Source: JACKII01 sp963807085 (lineage in GTDB: Bacteria; Pseudomonadota; Alphaproteobacteria; Bin95). From it: DNA of 64,000 bases. The position numbers and the translations under genes were made by a program. Positions 53,205-61,378 of this stretch are shown here, piece after piece (position 1 is the stretch's first letter; every line of letters starts with the position of its first letter). The notes under the pieces are model-generated. The model was given only the letters and a program-made list of their open reading frames with translations. It did no database searches and was not told the origin of the DNA. The DNA is taken from assembly GCA_963807085.1 (NCBI GenBank), contig CAWEBB010000024.1, positions 1-64,000 of the forward strand. Direction: 5' to 3'.

Positions 53205-54185
53205 CTAGACGGTGCCCAGACGCCTCGTGGCACTGACCCGCAGCCCTGGCGAAGGACGTTCTAACAACACATTCTCGCGGAAACGCATGAGCTTGGCCGG
53301 GCGCCCACCAGTATCGGTGGCGACGCCGCCGGTTTCTTCGACCAGATTTTGCCGCTCGACCAGACGGCGGAAATTCTGCTTGTGCAGGGGAATGCCTGAG
53401 AGCGCCTCTGCGGTTTTCTGTAGCTGCGAGAGGGTGAATTCGGGCGGCATCAGCTCAAACAGCACCGGCCGGTATTTTATCTTGGCTCGCAGGCGGCCGA
53501 TGCCGGTGGCCGCGATCCGGCGGTGATCGGCCGCGAGCGAGACGCCGAAGGTGGCGTCCTGCATCTCCGCCGAGGGCCGGTCCCTGTCCCGCAATGCCTC
53601 TTCCACCAGACCCGCGGTATAGAGCATCTCGTAGCGCTCCAGCGCCCGCTCCTCGTCCCACGGCACACGGCCCGTGCCAAAGGTCATATCGACGCGTTCC
53701 TCCCAAGTATTGCGACGCAACCGGGCGCTGTTGCGCCCCCAGGCGACGAGCCGGTTTCGCAGCGTGCGCACAATCGGCGGGTCGCCCTCGCGCCGGTCTT
53801 CCCAAGGGAACAGCTCGTACCAGGAAAGCCAGTGAGCCTGCATCTCCAATTGCTCCATCGGCATTGAGACCAGCGCCAGATAGGCGATGGAGACGGCGCG
53901 GTGATCCATGCCTTCGTCGGCATCGACCGGGGTCGAGGTGCGGTCGCCGAAGGTATAAAGCTGCTCTACATATTCCAGACGGCACTTGGTTTGCGCCTCC
54001 ACCCAGGCGCGCAGTCCGGCCTGGAGGGTACGGTGGCCCGACACGAGGGGGCCGGACGGGAGCGCAATGCCTGGAGGGGCCAAGGTATCCACCGTCAGGA
54101 CATAGGGGTGCCCCTCGTTAACCGCGACCACGACCGCTGTTAGATCGATACGAACCCGGCTTTCCTGGGGCTGCCCGACGCTCAC
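53205..54185 (-). CDS. nadQ: NUDIX-type regulator of NAD synthesis, NadQ-like
   Basis: 326 codons from GTG 54185. Two-domain COG4111-type protein: N-terminal NUDIX-like domain (about 10-160; LTAVVVAVNEGHPYVLTVDT, GHRTLQAGLRAWVEAQTKCR) lacking the full REUXEE catalytic motif, hence likely a ligand sensor, and a C-terminal winged-helix domain (about 245-326; PPEFTLSQLQKTAEALSGIP, GRPAKLMRFRENVL). NadQ is the inferred repressor of nadABC in alphaproteobacteria. It sits just upstream of nadA on the same strand, with the candidate operators between them. It starts 3 bases after the enoyl-CoA hydratase stop. Confidence 0.85.
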   Translation of the reverse strand: MSVGQPQESRVRIDLTAVVVAVNEGHPYVLTVDTLAPPGIALPSGPLVSGHRTLQAGLRAWVEAQTKCRLEYVEQLYTFGDRTSTPVDADEGMDHRAVSIAYLALVSMPMEQLEMQAHWLSWYELFPWEDRREGDPPIVRTLRNRLVAWGRNSARLRRNTWEERVDMTFGTGRVPWDEERALERYEMLYTAGLVEEALRDRDRPSAEMQDATFGVSLAADHRRIAATGIGRLRAKIKYRPVLFELMPPEFTLSQLQKTAEALSGIPLHKQNFRRLVERQNLVEETGGVATDTGGRPAKLMRFRENVLLERPSPGLRVSATRRLGTV

Positions 54186-54188
54186 CGC

Positions 54189-54992
54189 TCATCGCCCTCG
54201 GAATTGCGGATGGCGCTTTTCCATGAAGGCGCGGTAGCCTTCGGTGTAGTCGTGGCTGGCGAAGCAGGCTTCGACCATCGCGGCGACGGCATCCAGTTTG
54301 CGCAGGCTTTCGTCCTGCACCGCCGCGTTCACCGCGGCCTTGGCGGCGCGAATGGTCATGGGCGCGTTGTTCTTGATGGTCTCGCAATAGGCCAGCACCG
54401 TCTGTTCCAGTTCCGCCGCCGCAACGACGCGGTTGACCAGGCCCATGATGCGGGCGTCCTCGGCTGTAAAGGGCGTTCCGAGGAAGAAGATCTCCTTGGC
54501 GAAGGTCGGGCCGACCAGGTCGACGAGTTGGCGGATGCCGTCATAGCCGTAGCCGACGCCAAGCCTTGCCGCCGGCACGCCGAAATTGCTGTCGTCGGAG
54601 CAGATGCGAATGTCGGCGTCCAATGAGATGGCCGCACCGCCACCCATGCACCAGCCGCGGATCTGGGCGATCAGCGGCTTCTCGAACGCAGCCATGGCCG
54701 CATGCGCCCGGTCGCCGGAAAGGTCGTACTCGCGCGTCTGTTCCGGTGAGGCGCGCATGCTCTCGAACTCCGAGATATCCGCGCCAGAGACAAACGCCTT
54801 TTCACCGGCTCCTTTCATGACGACGACGCGGATGGCGGAGTCTTTCTGGAACCGTTCCATGATCGGCGGGATCGCCTCCCACATGGTATAGGTCATGGCG
54901 TTGCGTTTTTCCGGCTGGTTGAAGATCATCCAGCCGATGCCATCACCGCTCCGGGCGATCATCCTGCCATCCGCGTATTCGGTGGAGGTCAT
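54189..54992 (-). CDS. Enoyl-CoA hydratase/isomerase family protein
   Basis: 267 residues, with GGAGAGAG upstream. Crotonase fold: KAFVSGADISEFESM (first oxyanion strand), IRGWCMGGGAAISLDADIRI (second oxyanion Gly), FGVPAARLGVGYGYDGIRQL. The usual catalytic Glu pair is not both evident: the position after GGAAI reads LDADIRI, and the second is in the VPAARLG segment without Glu, so hydratase activity is uncertain. May act as an isomerase or thioesterase-type crotonase. Followed 3 bases later by nadQ. Confidence 0.85.
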   Translation of the reverse strand: MTSTEYADGRMIARSGDGIGWMIFNQPEKRNAMTYTMWEAIPPIMERFQKDSAIRVVVMKGAGEKAFVSGADISEFESMRASPEQTREYDLSGDRAHAAMAAFEKPLIAQIRGWCMGGGAAISLDADIRICSDDSNFGVPAARLGVGYGYDGIRQLVDLVGPTFAKEIFFLGTPFTAEDARIMGLVNRVVAAAELEQTVLAYCETIKNNAPMTIRAAKAAVNAAVQDESLRKLDAVAAMVEACFASHDYTEGYRAFMEKRHPQFRGR

Positions 54993-55006
54993 GGTCTCTC
55001 TCCTTT

Positions 55007-55098
55007 CGTCATTGCTTCCCCCGGATGACCTCCGGGGGAAGCAATCCAGCCGCGATGGCGATGGATTGCTTCGTCGGCGATGCCTCCTCGCAATGACG
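55007..55098. repeat. REP-like repeat (full copy)
   Basis: Bounded by CGTCATTGC (55007-55015) and GCAATGACG (55090-55098). It contains a perfect 14-bp hairpin, ATTGCTTCCCCCGG / CCGGGGGAAGCAAT (55011-55045, 7-base loop), and GGATTGCTTCGTCGG. Located between the CoA-transferase stop and the enoyl-CoA hydratase start. Same family as 40745-40844. Confidence 0.75.
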
Positions 55099-55117
55099 GC
55101 GAGGGGCAGGGGAGTTC

Positions 55118-56308
55118 CTAAACCACGCCCTTGTCGCGCATGGCCTTCACCGTTGCGCTGTCGTAGCCCAATTCGGCCAGAATGTCGTCTGTATGCTCGC
55201 CCTGTTCTGGCGTGGCCGTGCGGATCTGGTGTGGCGTCCGGCTCATGCGGATCGCCTGGTTCACGATCGCGAATTCGCCCATGCGCGGGTGGTCGATCGG
55301 TGTCGCCATCTCCAGGTGCTGGACCTGTGGGTCGGCGAACATCTCGGCCATGTTATAGATCGGGCCGCAGGGAATGCCTTTTTCCTCAAACATTTCGATC
55401 CAATAGGCGCTGGTTTTGGTTTCAGTCACCGCACCGATCACAGCGTTCATATCCTTGCGGTTCTTCGACCGCTTCGGCCCGGTATCAAACCGTTCGTCCG
55501 TGATCCATTCCTCGTGGCCGACTGCCTTGCAGAAGCGCTCGTACATGGCGCCGCCTGCGACCGCGATATTTATGTGGCCATCGGACGTCGGGAACACGCC
55601 GGTGGGGATGCCGGTCGGATGATCATTGCCTGCCGTGACTGGAATCTCTCCATCCTTCAGGTAGCGCGCCGCCTGGAAGTCCAGCATCTGGATTTGTGCC
55701 TGCAACAGGCTGGTGGTCACCCACTGGCCCCTGCCGCTCGTCTCCCGCTCCAACAGGGCCAGCAGGATGCCCTGGGCGCAGAACATGCCGGCACAGAGAT
55801 CTGCCACCGGAATGCCGGCGCGCATGGGCCCGCGGCCGGGCTCGCCGGTGATGGACATCAGGCCACCCATGCCCTGCGCGATCTGGTCGAAGCCTGGACG
55901 GTCGCGGTAGGGGCCGGTCTCCCCGAAGCCGCTGATCGAGCCCAGAATGATGCCCGGATTGACCTTGGCCAGGCTGTCATAGTCGATGCCGAGCCGGTAT
56001 TTCACGTCGGCGCGGTAATTTTCGACCACCACGTCCGCGTCCGCGACCAGCTTCATGAACACTTCGAGCCCGGCCGGTTCCTTCAGGTTCAGCGTCAGCG
56101 AGCGCTTGTTGCGGTGCAGGTTCTGGAAGTCAAAGCCGTCGCGCGCGCCGCCCAGGCTCTCCTTGCCGTCCGGCGGCGCCTCCACCTTGATCACGTCGGC
56201 GCCCCAGTCCGCCAACTGACGCACGCAGGTGGGCCCGGCGCGCACGCGGGTCAGGTCGAGCACTTTGTATTTGGAGAGCGGCAGGCCGGTGGTGGCATTG
56301 GCTGGCAT
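55118..56308 (-). CDS. Class III CoA-transferase (CaiB/BaiF family)
   Basis: 396 residues, with AAGGAAG upstream. It moves CoA between carboxylic acids by ordered addition. N-terminal LSKYKVLDLTRVRAGPTCVR, VIKVEAPPDGKESLGG, RNKRSLTLNLKEPAGLEVFM, ADVVVENYRADVKYRLGIDY, and GFDQIAQGMGGLMSITGEPG with the region of the catalytic Asp. The interlocked-dimer fold is typical. Substrates (formyl, succinyl, mesaconyl and others) cannot be read from sequence. It follows ybaK by 61 bases. Confidence 0.9.
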   Translation of the reverse strand: MPANATTGLPLSKYKVLDLTRVRAGPTCVRQLADWGADVIKVEAPPDGKESLGGARDGFDFQNLHRNKRSLTLNLKEPAGLEVFMKLVADADVVVENYRADVKYRLGIDYDSLAKVNPGIILGSISGFGETGPYRDRPGFDQIAQGMGGLMSITGEPGRGPMRAGIPVADLCAGMFCAQGILLALLERETSGRGQWVTTSLLQAQIQMLDFQAARYLKDGEIPVTAGNDHPTGIPTGVFPTSDGHINIAVAGGAMYERFCKAVGHEEWITDERFDTGPKRSKNRKDMNAVIGAVTETKTSAYWIEMFEEKGIPCGPIYNMAEMFADPQVQHLEMATPIDHPRMGEFAIVNQAIRMSRTPHQIRTATPEQGEHTDDILAELGYDSATVKAMRDKGVV

Positions 56309-56369
56309 CGGGGCGTCTTCCTTCGGTCGAATAGGGTTGCAGGCCCGTTTGATAGCGCAGCGACGGGCC

Positions 56370-56855
56370 TCAAGCCAAGCCGATGCTGTCCTTCAGCGCC
56401 GCGCCCGTCAGACGCTGGAGTTCGTCGACCGTGGTGGCGAACACGCAATGTGGGTGGCCGGCGGCGGCATAGATCGTCTCGAAGCGGGCGAGGCTCGCAT
56501 CGATCACCGTCGGCAACGGCGCGGGATGGCCGACGGGCGCGACGCCGCCGATGGCAAAGCCGGTTGCCTCTCGCACCAGATCGGCAGGCGCGCGCGTGAC
56601 CTTGCCGTTCATGCCGAGCGCGGCCGGCAAGGCCTTGGTATCGCATCGGCGGTCGCCTGCCACCAGGGCCATCACGGCCTGTCCGTCGATGGCGAAGAGC
56701 AGCGATTTCACGATTGCGCCGAGCGGGCAGCCGATGCTGTCAGCCGCTTCCTCAGCACTGCGGGCGGTTTCGGCGAGGGCGACAACCTGGGCCGCAGAGC
56801 GGGCTTCATGCAACGCCGCCTGCACACGCCGGACCGAAGCGTTGTCTGGCGTCAT
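56370..56855 (-). CDS. YbaK/EbsC-type aminoacyl-tRNA deacylase
   Basis: 161 residues. Trans-editing ProX/YbaK domain: SIGCPLGAIVKSLLFAIDGQ (Lys at the catalytic position), ALVAGDRRCDTKALPAALGM, ATGFAIGGVAPVGHPAPLPT with the GGVxPxG loop, and YAAAGHPHCVFATTVDEL. Such proteins clear mis-charged tRNA (Cys- or Ala-tRNA-Pro). It starts 3 bases after the pgk stop, so it is probably co-transcribed. Confidence 0.88.
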   Translation of the reverse strand: MTPDNASVRRVQAALHEARSAAQVVALAETARSAEEAADSIGCPLGAIVKSLLFAIDGQAVMALVAGDRRCDTKALPAALGMNGKVTRAPADLVREATGFAIGGVAPVGHPAPLPTVIDASLARFETIYAAAGHPHCVFATTVDELQRLTGAALKDSIGLA

Positions 56856-56858
56856 CGC

Positions 56859-58058
56859 CTATTGGCCTTTCTTCAGCGCTGCGACGCCCGGCAGTTCCTT
56901 GCCTTCCAACCATTCCAGGAAGGCGCCGCCCGCCGTGGAAATGTAGGAGAACTGATCGGCCACGCCAGCCTTGACCAGGGCCGCGATGGTATCACCACCG
57001 CCCGCAACCGTAACCATGTCGCCGGCACGCGTGGCGGCGGCGGCGGCGCGAGCGACCGCGTTGGTGCCCTTGTCGAACGGCTCGATCTCGAATGCGCCCA
57101 TGGGACCGTTCCAGACGAGGGTTTTGATCTGGGCCAGGCGCTGTTCCAAATCGGTGATGAACTCGGGGCCGATGTCCAGGATCATGGCGTCGCTCGGACA
57201 ATTTTCTACCGAAACGACTTCGGACGCCGCACCCGCCTTGAACTCACGCGCAACCGTCCCGTCGCTTGGCAGAACGATCGTGCAGCCGCCGGCCTTCGCT
57301 TTTGCCATGATTTCGCGGGCGGTATCGGCCAGGTCTTTTTCGCAGAGGCTCGCGCCGATCTCCTTGCCCTGGGCATAGAGGAAGGTGTTGGCCATGCCCC
57401 CGCCGATGATCAGTGTATCCACCTTGTCGATCAGGTTGAGCAGCACGTCCAGCTTGCTGGAAACCTTGGCGCCGCCGACCAGCGCTGCCACCGGACGCGC
57501 CGGATTGTCCAGGGCGGAACTCAGCGCTTCCAGTTCGGCCTGCATCAGCCGGCCTGCCGCTGCTGGGAGGACATGGGCCAGGCCTTCGGTGGATGCGTGG
57601 GCGCGGTGGGCGGCGGAGAAGGCGTCATTCACATAGATGTCGCCCAGCGCCGCGAGTTCCTTTACAAACGATGGGTCGTTTTTTTCCTCGCCCGGGTGGA
57701 AGCGCACATTTTCCAGCAACGCCACCCCGCCATCGGATAGACCATCCACAGCCTTGGCGGCCTCCGGCCCAATACAGTCGTCGGCGAAGACCACGTCCCG
57801 GTTGAGGACTTGCGCGAATGCCTGGGCAACCGGCGCCAGCGTCATTTCCGTGTTGCGCTTGCCTTTGGGGCGGCCGAAATGGGCCAGCACGATCACCTTC
57901 GCGCCTCGTTCGGAAAGTTCGCGCACGGTGGGGGCGGACCGCTCGATCCGGGTCAGGTCAGAAACCTTGCCGTCCGCCATGGGCACGTTCAGGTCGAGCC
58001 GCACCAGAATGCGCTTACCCGCGGGTTCCAGATCGTCAAGAGTAGTGAAAGCTGGCAT
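56859..58058 (-). CDS. pgk: Phosphoglycerate kinase
   Basis: 399 codons from ATG 58058 (MPAFTTLDDLEPAGKRILVR), with GAGGGA upstream; the open frame to 58121 is not used. Glycolytic/gluconeogenic ADP phosphorylation by 1,3-bisphosphoglycerate. RLDLNVPMADGKVSDLTRIE, LAHFGRPKGK, VALLENVRFHPGEEKNDPSF, VALVGGAKVSSKLDVLLNLI and VAGGGDTIAALVKAG are all conserved. gap and fba, its common neighbours, are absent here. Confidence 0.98.
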   Translation of the reverse strand: MPAFTTLDDLEPAGKRILVRLDLNVPMADGKVSDLTRIERSAPTVRELSERGAKVIVLAHFGRPKGKRNTEMTLAPVAQAFAQVLNRDVVFADDCIGPEAAKAVDGLSDGGVALLENVRFHPGEEKNDPSFVKELAALGDIYVNDAFSAAHRAHASTEGLAHVLPAAAGRLMQAELEALSSALDNPARPVAALVGGAKVSSKLDVLLNLIDKVDTLIIGGGMANTFLYAQGKEIGASLCEKDLADTAREIMAKAKAGGCTIVLPSDGTVAREFKAGAASEVVSVENCPSDAMILDIGPEFITDLEQRLAQIKTLVWNGPMGAFEIEPFDKGTNAVARAAAAATRAGDMVTVAGGGDTIAALVKAGVADQFSYISTAGGAFLEWLEGKELPGVAALKKGQ

Positions 58059-58141
58059 TGCATGTATATCCCTCGGTTTGATGACGGCAGCGGTCATGCC
58101 GCGTGCAATTAATGGCTGCAAGACTGCGAGGTGCCGCGGCT

Positions 58142-58179
58142 AGAGCAGATCCCGATCCGCTCGAATCGGGGTCTGCTCT
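58142..58179. repeat. Palindromic repeat module Y, copy B
   Basis: AGAGCAGATCCCGATCCG...CGAATCGGGGTCTGCTCT, inverted repeat. Reverse-complement relative of 32041-32080. It lies upstream of the pgk start. Confidence 0.8.
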
Positions 58180-58195
58180 GAATTCAATAATCAAA

Positions 58196-58250
58196 GCATC
58201 TTGCCCCGACAAATTGATCGCGATAGCGATCTGATGTGATCGGGCGATGC
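58196..58250. repeat. Palindromic repeat module X, copy B
   Basis: GCATCTTGCCCCGACAAATT...GATCGGGCGATGC, inverted repeat with an inner GATCGCGATAGCGATC dyad. Reverse-complement relative of 31968-32026, 16 bases after module Y, so the whole unit is inverted relative to copy A. Confidence 0.8.
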
Positions 58251-58258
58251 ATTAGCGG

Positions 58259-59134
58259 CTAGCGCAGGCAATCCACCCGCACCAGGAATCGCTCCGGCTG
58301 CGGTGCGGAGCCAGTCACTACCCCCCCAGATAGGGGACTGACCCCATTTCGCTTCAGGAAAGCCGACAGCATGCCGGCGGAAACCGCATAGGCACGATCA
58401 TCCGCGACTTCCCCCGATTTCTGAAATATGCTCGGAATGTTTGCCTTCGCGAAAATGATGCCGACCACTTGCCCCGAGCGATCCAGAGCAGGGCTGCCGC
58501 TGGAGCCTTGCCAGACGCGCGCGCCAATCGTCAGCACCGCTCCCCCATGGGGCAGCGCGCGCTCGCCAATATATTCGCCGCTCACCGTCTTCGGCTCGCG
58601 GCGGGGCAGCTTCAAGACGGGAAAGCCGACGATCGAGAGCGGCGCGCCGGAGGAAAGCCGTCCGCGTGCCAGGCGGGCCGCGGACGGAGCCGGCTCTTTG
58701 CCTTGAGCAGCGCCAGATCCTCTCCGGCCGATGCGGCGATCAGGATGGCCGCGACCGACCGGCCGCCATGCACTAACACGGAAAGCCGCTCACAGCGGGC
58801 AATCACATGATGATTCGTTACCACATAGCCGGACGGATCAACGAAAAATCCGGTGCCGTCAGGACCGGATTTTGGCTTAATTCGGCAGGGGATCGGGCGG
58901 AGGGTCTTTGTGAGCAGCGCCTCCCCCTATTGACTGCCGAATGTAGGCCCGACGGGCGTCGCGGATTTCCTTTGCGCGCGCAGAAGATACGATCTCGTGC
59001 CGACAGGCCTCACGGCCGATATGGGAGAGCACCTTGCGAGCCGCGTCATAGCAGTAGACCTCCTCTGCCTTCGCCGCGCCTCGGCCAAGGTCCGCCAGGG
59101 CGAGCGCGATGAGGATGGCAGCCACGATGCGCAT
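58259..59134 (-). pseudogene. Secreted trypsin-like serine protease, two frameshifts
   Basis: From ATG 59134 (MRIVAAILIALALADLGRGA, a signal peptide ending AKA) the first frame gives a Cys-containing N-terminal domain (EEVYCYDAARKVLSHIGREA) and ends at 58880. The protease starts in another frame (GPDGTGFFVDPSGYVVTNHH, catalytic His), has Asp in GEDLALLKAK, breaks again near 58690, and ends in the frame with catalytic Ser in WQGSSGSPALDRSGQVVGII. Two indels (near 58890 and 58690) disable a gene of about 290 codons. The ATG overlaps the DMT stop as TAATG. Confidence 0.75.
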
Positions 59135-60006
59135 TACGATTGCGCGCGCAGCCGCGCCTCCCGCTGGGCAATATAGATGCTGCTCGCGGCTATCACGCCC
59201 GTGCCGATCCAAACATAGATGTCGGGGAACTGGCCGAACCACAGCAGCGCCAAATAGGCGGTTGCCGGCAGGCGCAAAAAGTCGAACGCCTGCGTCAGCG
59301 AGGCATCACCGGCGTGCAAAGCCTTGGTAATGCCGTAGATATTGCCGATCGCGGCCAGGCCGAGTGCGCACAGCCAAAGCCACTGTTCGCCGTAAGGCCA
59401 ATGCCAAACCGGCAGCGCGATCAGCAAGGATACCGGCACCGAATAGAGCGCCAGGTTCAATGTCACAAGGGCGGGCTCATCTTCGCGGATCAGAACCTTT
59501 CCCAACAGGGTGACCGCGGCGAAGGTCAGGCTGGCGACAAGCACCACCGGCGCGCCGAGCTGAAAAGCCTCCGCGCCCGGGCGGAGCATGATGAGGACGC
59601 CGGCAAAGCCGACGATGACGGCGGTCCAGCGGCGCCAGCCGACACTTTCCTTCAGGAACAGGATGGCGCCGATGACGGTAAACAGCGGTGCGGTGAAGCT
59701 GATCGCCGTCGCCTCCGCCACCGGCAGCAGGATAGCGCCGAGGAACAGACTGACGGTGGACAGCGTCATGATGACGGCGCGCAGGCTGTAGACGCCCCAG
59801 CGCGCCGCGCCGAAGCGCTGCGGCCAATAGCGAACCACCAGTGGCGCGAAGAAGACGACGGCGAACACGTTCCGCCAGAACGTGACTACCAGCACATGCA
59901 TGCCGGAATCCGAGAGGTAGCGAACCGTGTTCAGCATCACGGCAAAGCCCAATGCCGACACACACATCCACAAGCCCACGCGCAAAGCGGGCGGCCAATT
60001 ACTCAC
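59134..60006 (-). CDS. EamA/DMT family transporter
   Basis: 290 codons from GTG 60006 (VSNWPPALRVGLWMCVSALG), chosen because AGGAG lies 6 bases upstream; an ATG at 60036 lacks such a site. Ten membrane helices in two EamA repeats: LGFAVMLNTVRYLS, VTFWRNVFAVVFFAPLVV, SLFLGAILLPVAEATAISFT and GAILFLKESVGWRRWTAVIV in the first, then LVTLNLALYSVPVSLLIALP, and ATAYLALLWFGQFPDIYVWI in the second. Inner-membrane exporter; substrate unknown. Confidence 0.92.
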   Translation of the reverse strand: MSNWPPALRVGLWMCVSALGFAVMLNTVRYLSDSGMHVLVVTFWRNVFAVVFFAPLVVRYWPQRFGAARWGVYSLRAVIMTLSTVSLFLGAILLPVAEATAISFTAPLFTVIGAILFLKESVGWRRWTAVIVGFAGVLIMLRPGAEAFQLGAPVVLVASLTFAAVTLLGKVLIREDEPALVTLNLALYSVPVSLLIALPVWHWPYGEQWLWLCALGLAAIGNIYGITKALHAGDASLTQAFDFLRLPATAYLALLWFGQFPDIYVWIGTGVIAASSIYIAQREARLRAQS

Positions 60007-60141
60007 TCCGGTCTCCTGTCGCCGCGCGGCATGCAAGTGAAGGCCGGCGCAGAACTTTGTCTTGGCTCATTTGATAACGCAAAAAGCCGGCGCGTAAAAG
60101 CGAGCCGGGTCTGTCGCCTCACCGAAAACCGGCGCAACGAG

Positions 60142-60163
60142 AGAGAGCGGCGAACCGCTCCCT
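60142..60163 (-). terminator. UUCG hairpin after the cyclase gene
   Basis: On the minus strand AGGGAGCGG-TTCG-CCGCTCTCT: a 9-bp stem with one G-U pair closed by a C(UUCG)G tetraloop. It lies about 28 bases after the cyclase stop. No immediate T-run follows, though GCGCCGGCTTTTTGCG comes further down. Termination or mRNA end protection is likely. Confidence 0.55.
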
Positions 60164-60190
60164 CGAAGAGCATGTCATGAAGCTAATAAT

Positions 60191-61153
60191 CTACCACATC
60201 GCGACCGGGTTGATGATCATCTGCACCGCGCCCTTCAGCCGGGCCTGGCCGAGCACGAACATGAACTCATGGACGCCTTCCGCCGCCAGGCGGCCGGTGT
60301 TCATGGTCTCCAGGATGAAGATGCCGTTTTCCTTCAAAAACGTAACGTGGCCGTAGAAGGTCTTGTCGCCTTCGACTGCCGGAACCGCCTCGACCGCCCA
60401 GGTATCTGCGCCGACCGCAACGGGGTTCAGGCTGGCGAGATAGGCCGCACCCTCGTTGGTCACCCCAGGCTCGCCCGACACCCATGCCTTCGGATCGCTT
60501 TCCAGCTTGCCATCGGTCCACCCCGTGTGCAGCAGGATGATATCGCCTTCCTGGAAGGTCACGCCCTGTTCCTCGGCTGCGGCCTTGATGTCGTCGCTGC
60601 CGATGCCCTGGCCGGATTCCATTACTTCGACGCCAAAGTGCTTGGCCATATCCACCATGACGCCGCGGCCGACTAGCGGCGGAACCGTATGGATGCCGAA
60701 TTTCGTCAGGCCGGTGACGGCGGCGAAATCCTGGCCGTCGTTGCAATTGTAGAAAGTATTTCCTTCCCCCAGATGACCGAGGCCGTCTATCTGCGGGCCG
60801 GTGCCCAACCAAGCTTCGAGAACATCATCATTGTAGCTGATGTTCCAGCCAAGGTCGCCTTCGAGCGACCGGCCGAACTGCTGGTTGGGCTGGACGATTT
60901 GAAGCATCATCCCGCGCGGCGGGAAGGCCGGCATTTTGGGATCGACCACGATGCCGAGCGGGTGCGTTTCGCCCGTCTTCACCAGCTTGGTGGCGGCCAT
61001 GACCCGCTCGGGCGTTATCAAGTTGGCCGCCCCGATCTCATCGTCGGCGCCATATTTGGAAGGGGAACAGTCCGCCGCCCAGGCCGCGCTCGACGCCAGG
61101 GCGAGACAGCCCGACAGCACAACCGGACCGACGGTCTTCAATAAACCACGCAT
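60191..61153 (-). CDS. Secreted cyclase-family protein (kynurenine formamidase-like fold)
   Basis: 320 codons from ATG 61153, with GAGGAGG upstream. Signal peptide MRGLLKTVGPVVLSGCLALA, cleavage after AWA. PF04199-type cyclase domain: EIGAANLITPERVMAATKLV, WLGTGPQIDGLGHLGEGNTF, LVGRGVMVDMAKHFGVEVM, DIILLHTGWTDGKLESDP, and C-terminal HEFMFVLGQARLKGAVQMII. In formamidases the metal site is HxGTHxDxxxH; here the segment is LGTGPQIDGLGH, which keeps the Asp and last His but lacks the first two His. Activity and substrate are uncertain. Probably periplasmic. Confidence 0.85.
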   Translation of the reverse strand: MRGLLKTVGPVVLSGCLALASSAAWAADCSPSKYGADDEIGAANLITPERVMAATKLVKTGETHPLGIVVDPKMPAFPPRGMMLQIVQPNQQFGRSLEGDLGWNISYNDDVLEAWLGTGPQIDGLGHLGEGNTFYNCNDGQDFAAVTGLTKFGIHTVPPLVGRGVMVDMAKHFGVEVMESGQGIGSDDIKAAAEEQGVTFQEGDIILLHTGWTDGKLESDPKAWVSGEPGVTNEGAAYLASLNPVAVGADTWAVEAVPAVEGDKTFYGHVTFLKENGIFILETMNTGRLAAEGVHEFMFVLGQARLKGAVQMIINPVAMW

Positions 61154-61378
61154 TTTTCGTTTCCTCCTCGTTGGACGCCTGCACTTGAGTGCGCAAGATA
61201 CAGGAGAAACGATAGGGCGGTTCGCAACCTGATTCCAGCACGGACTACACGCGCGGATGCTGGGAAGCGCCTGTCGGGATTGCCGATTGGCCTGACAACC
61301 CCATCTTTCCTTATACTGACGTTGAACAGTACTTTGGTTTGCGTGCCGGGATCTCCGCGCCAGCAACAAGGATGCAGC
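61154..61378. other. Divergent intergenic region
   Basis: About 225 bases between the cyclase and HtrA-like genes, which are transcribed away from each other. No small gene was recognised. It should hold both promoters, but no motif was convincing. Confidence 0.35.
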
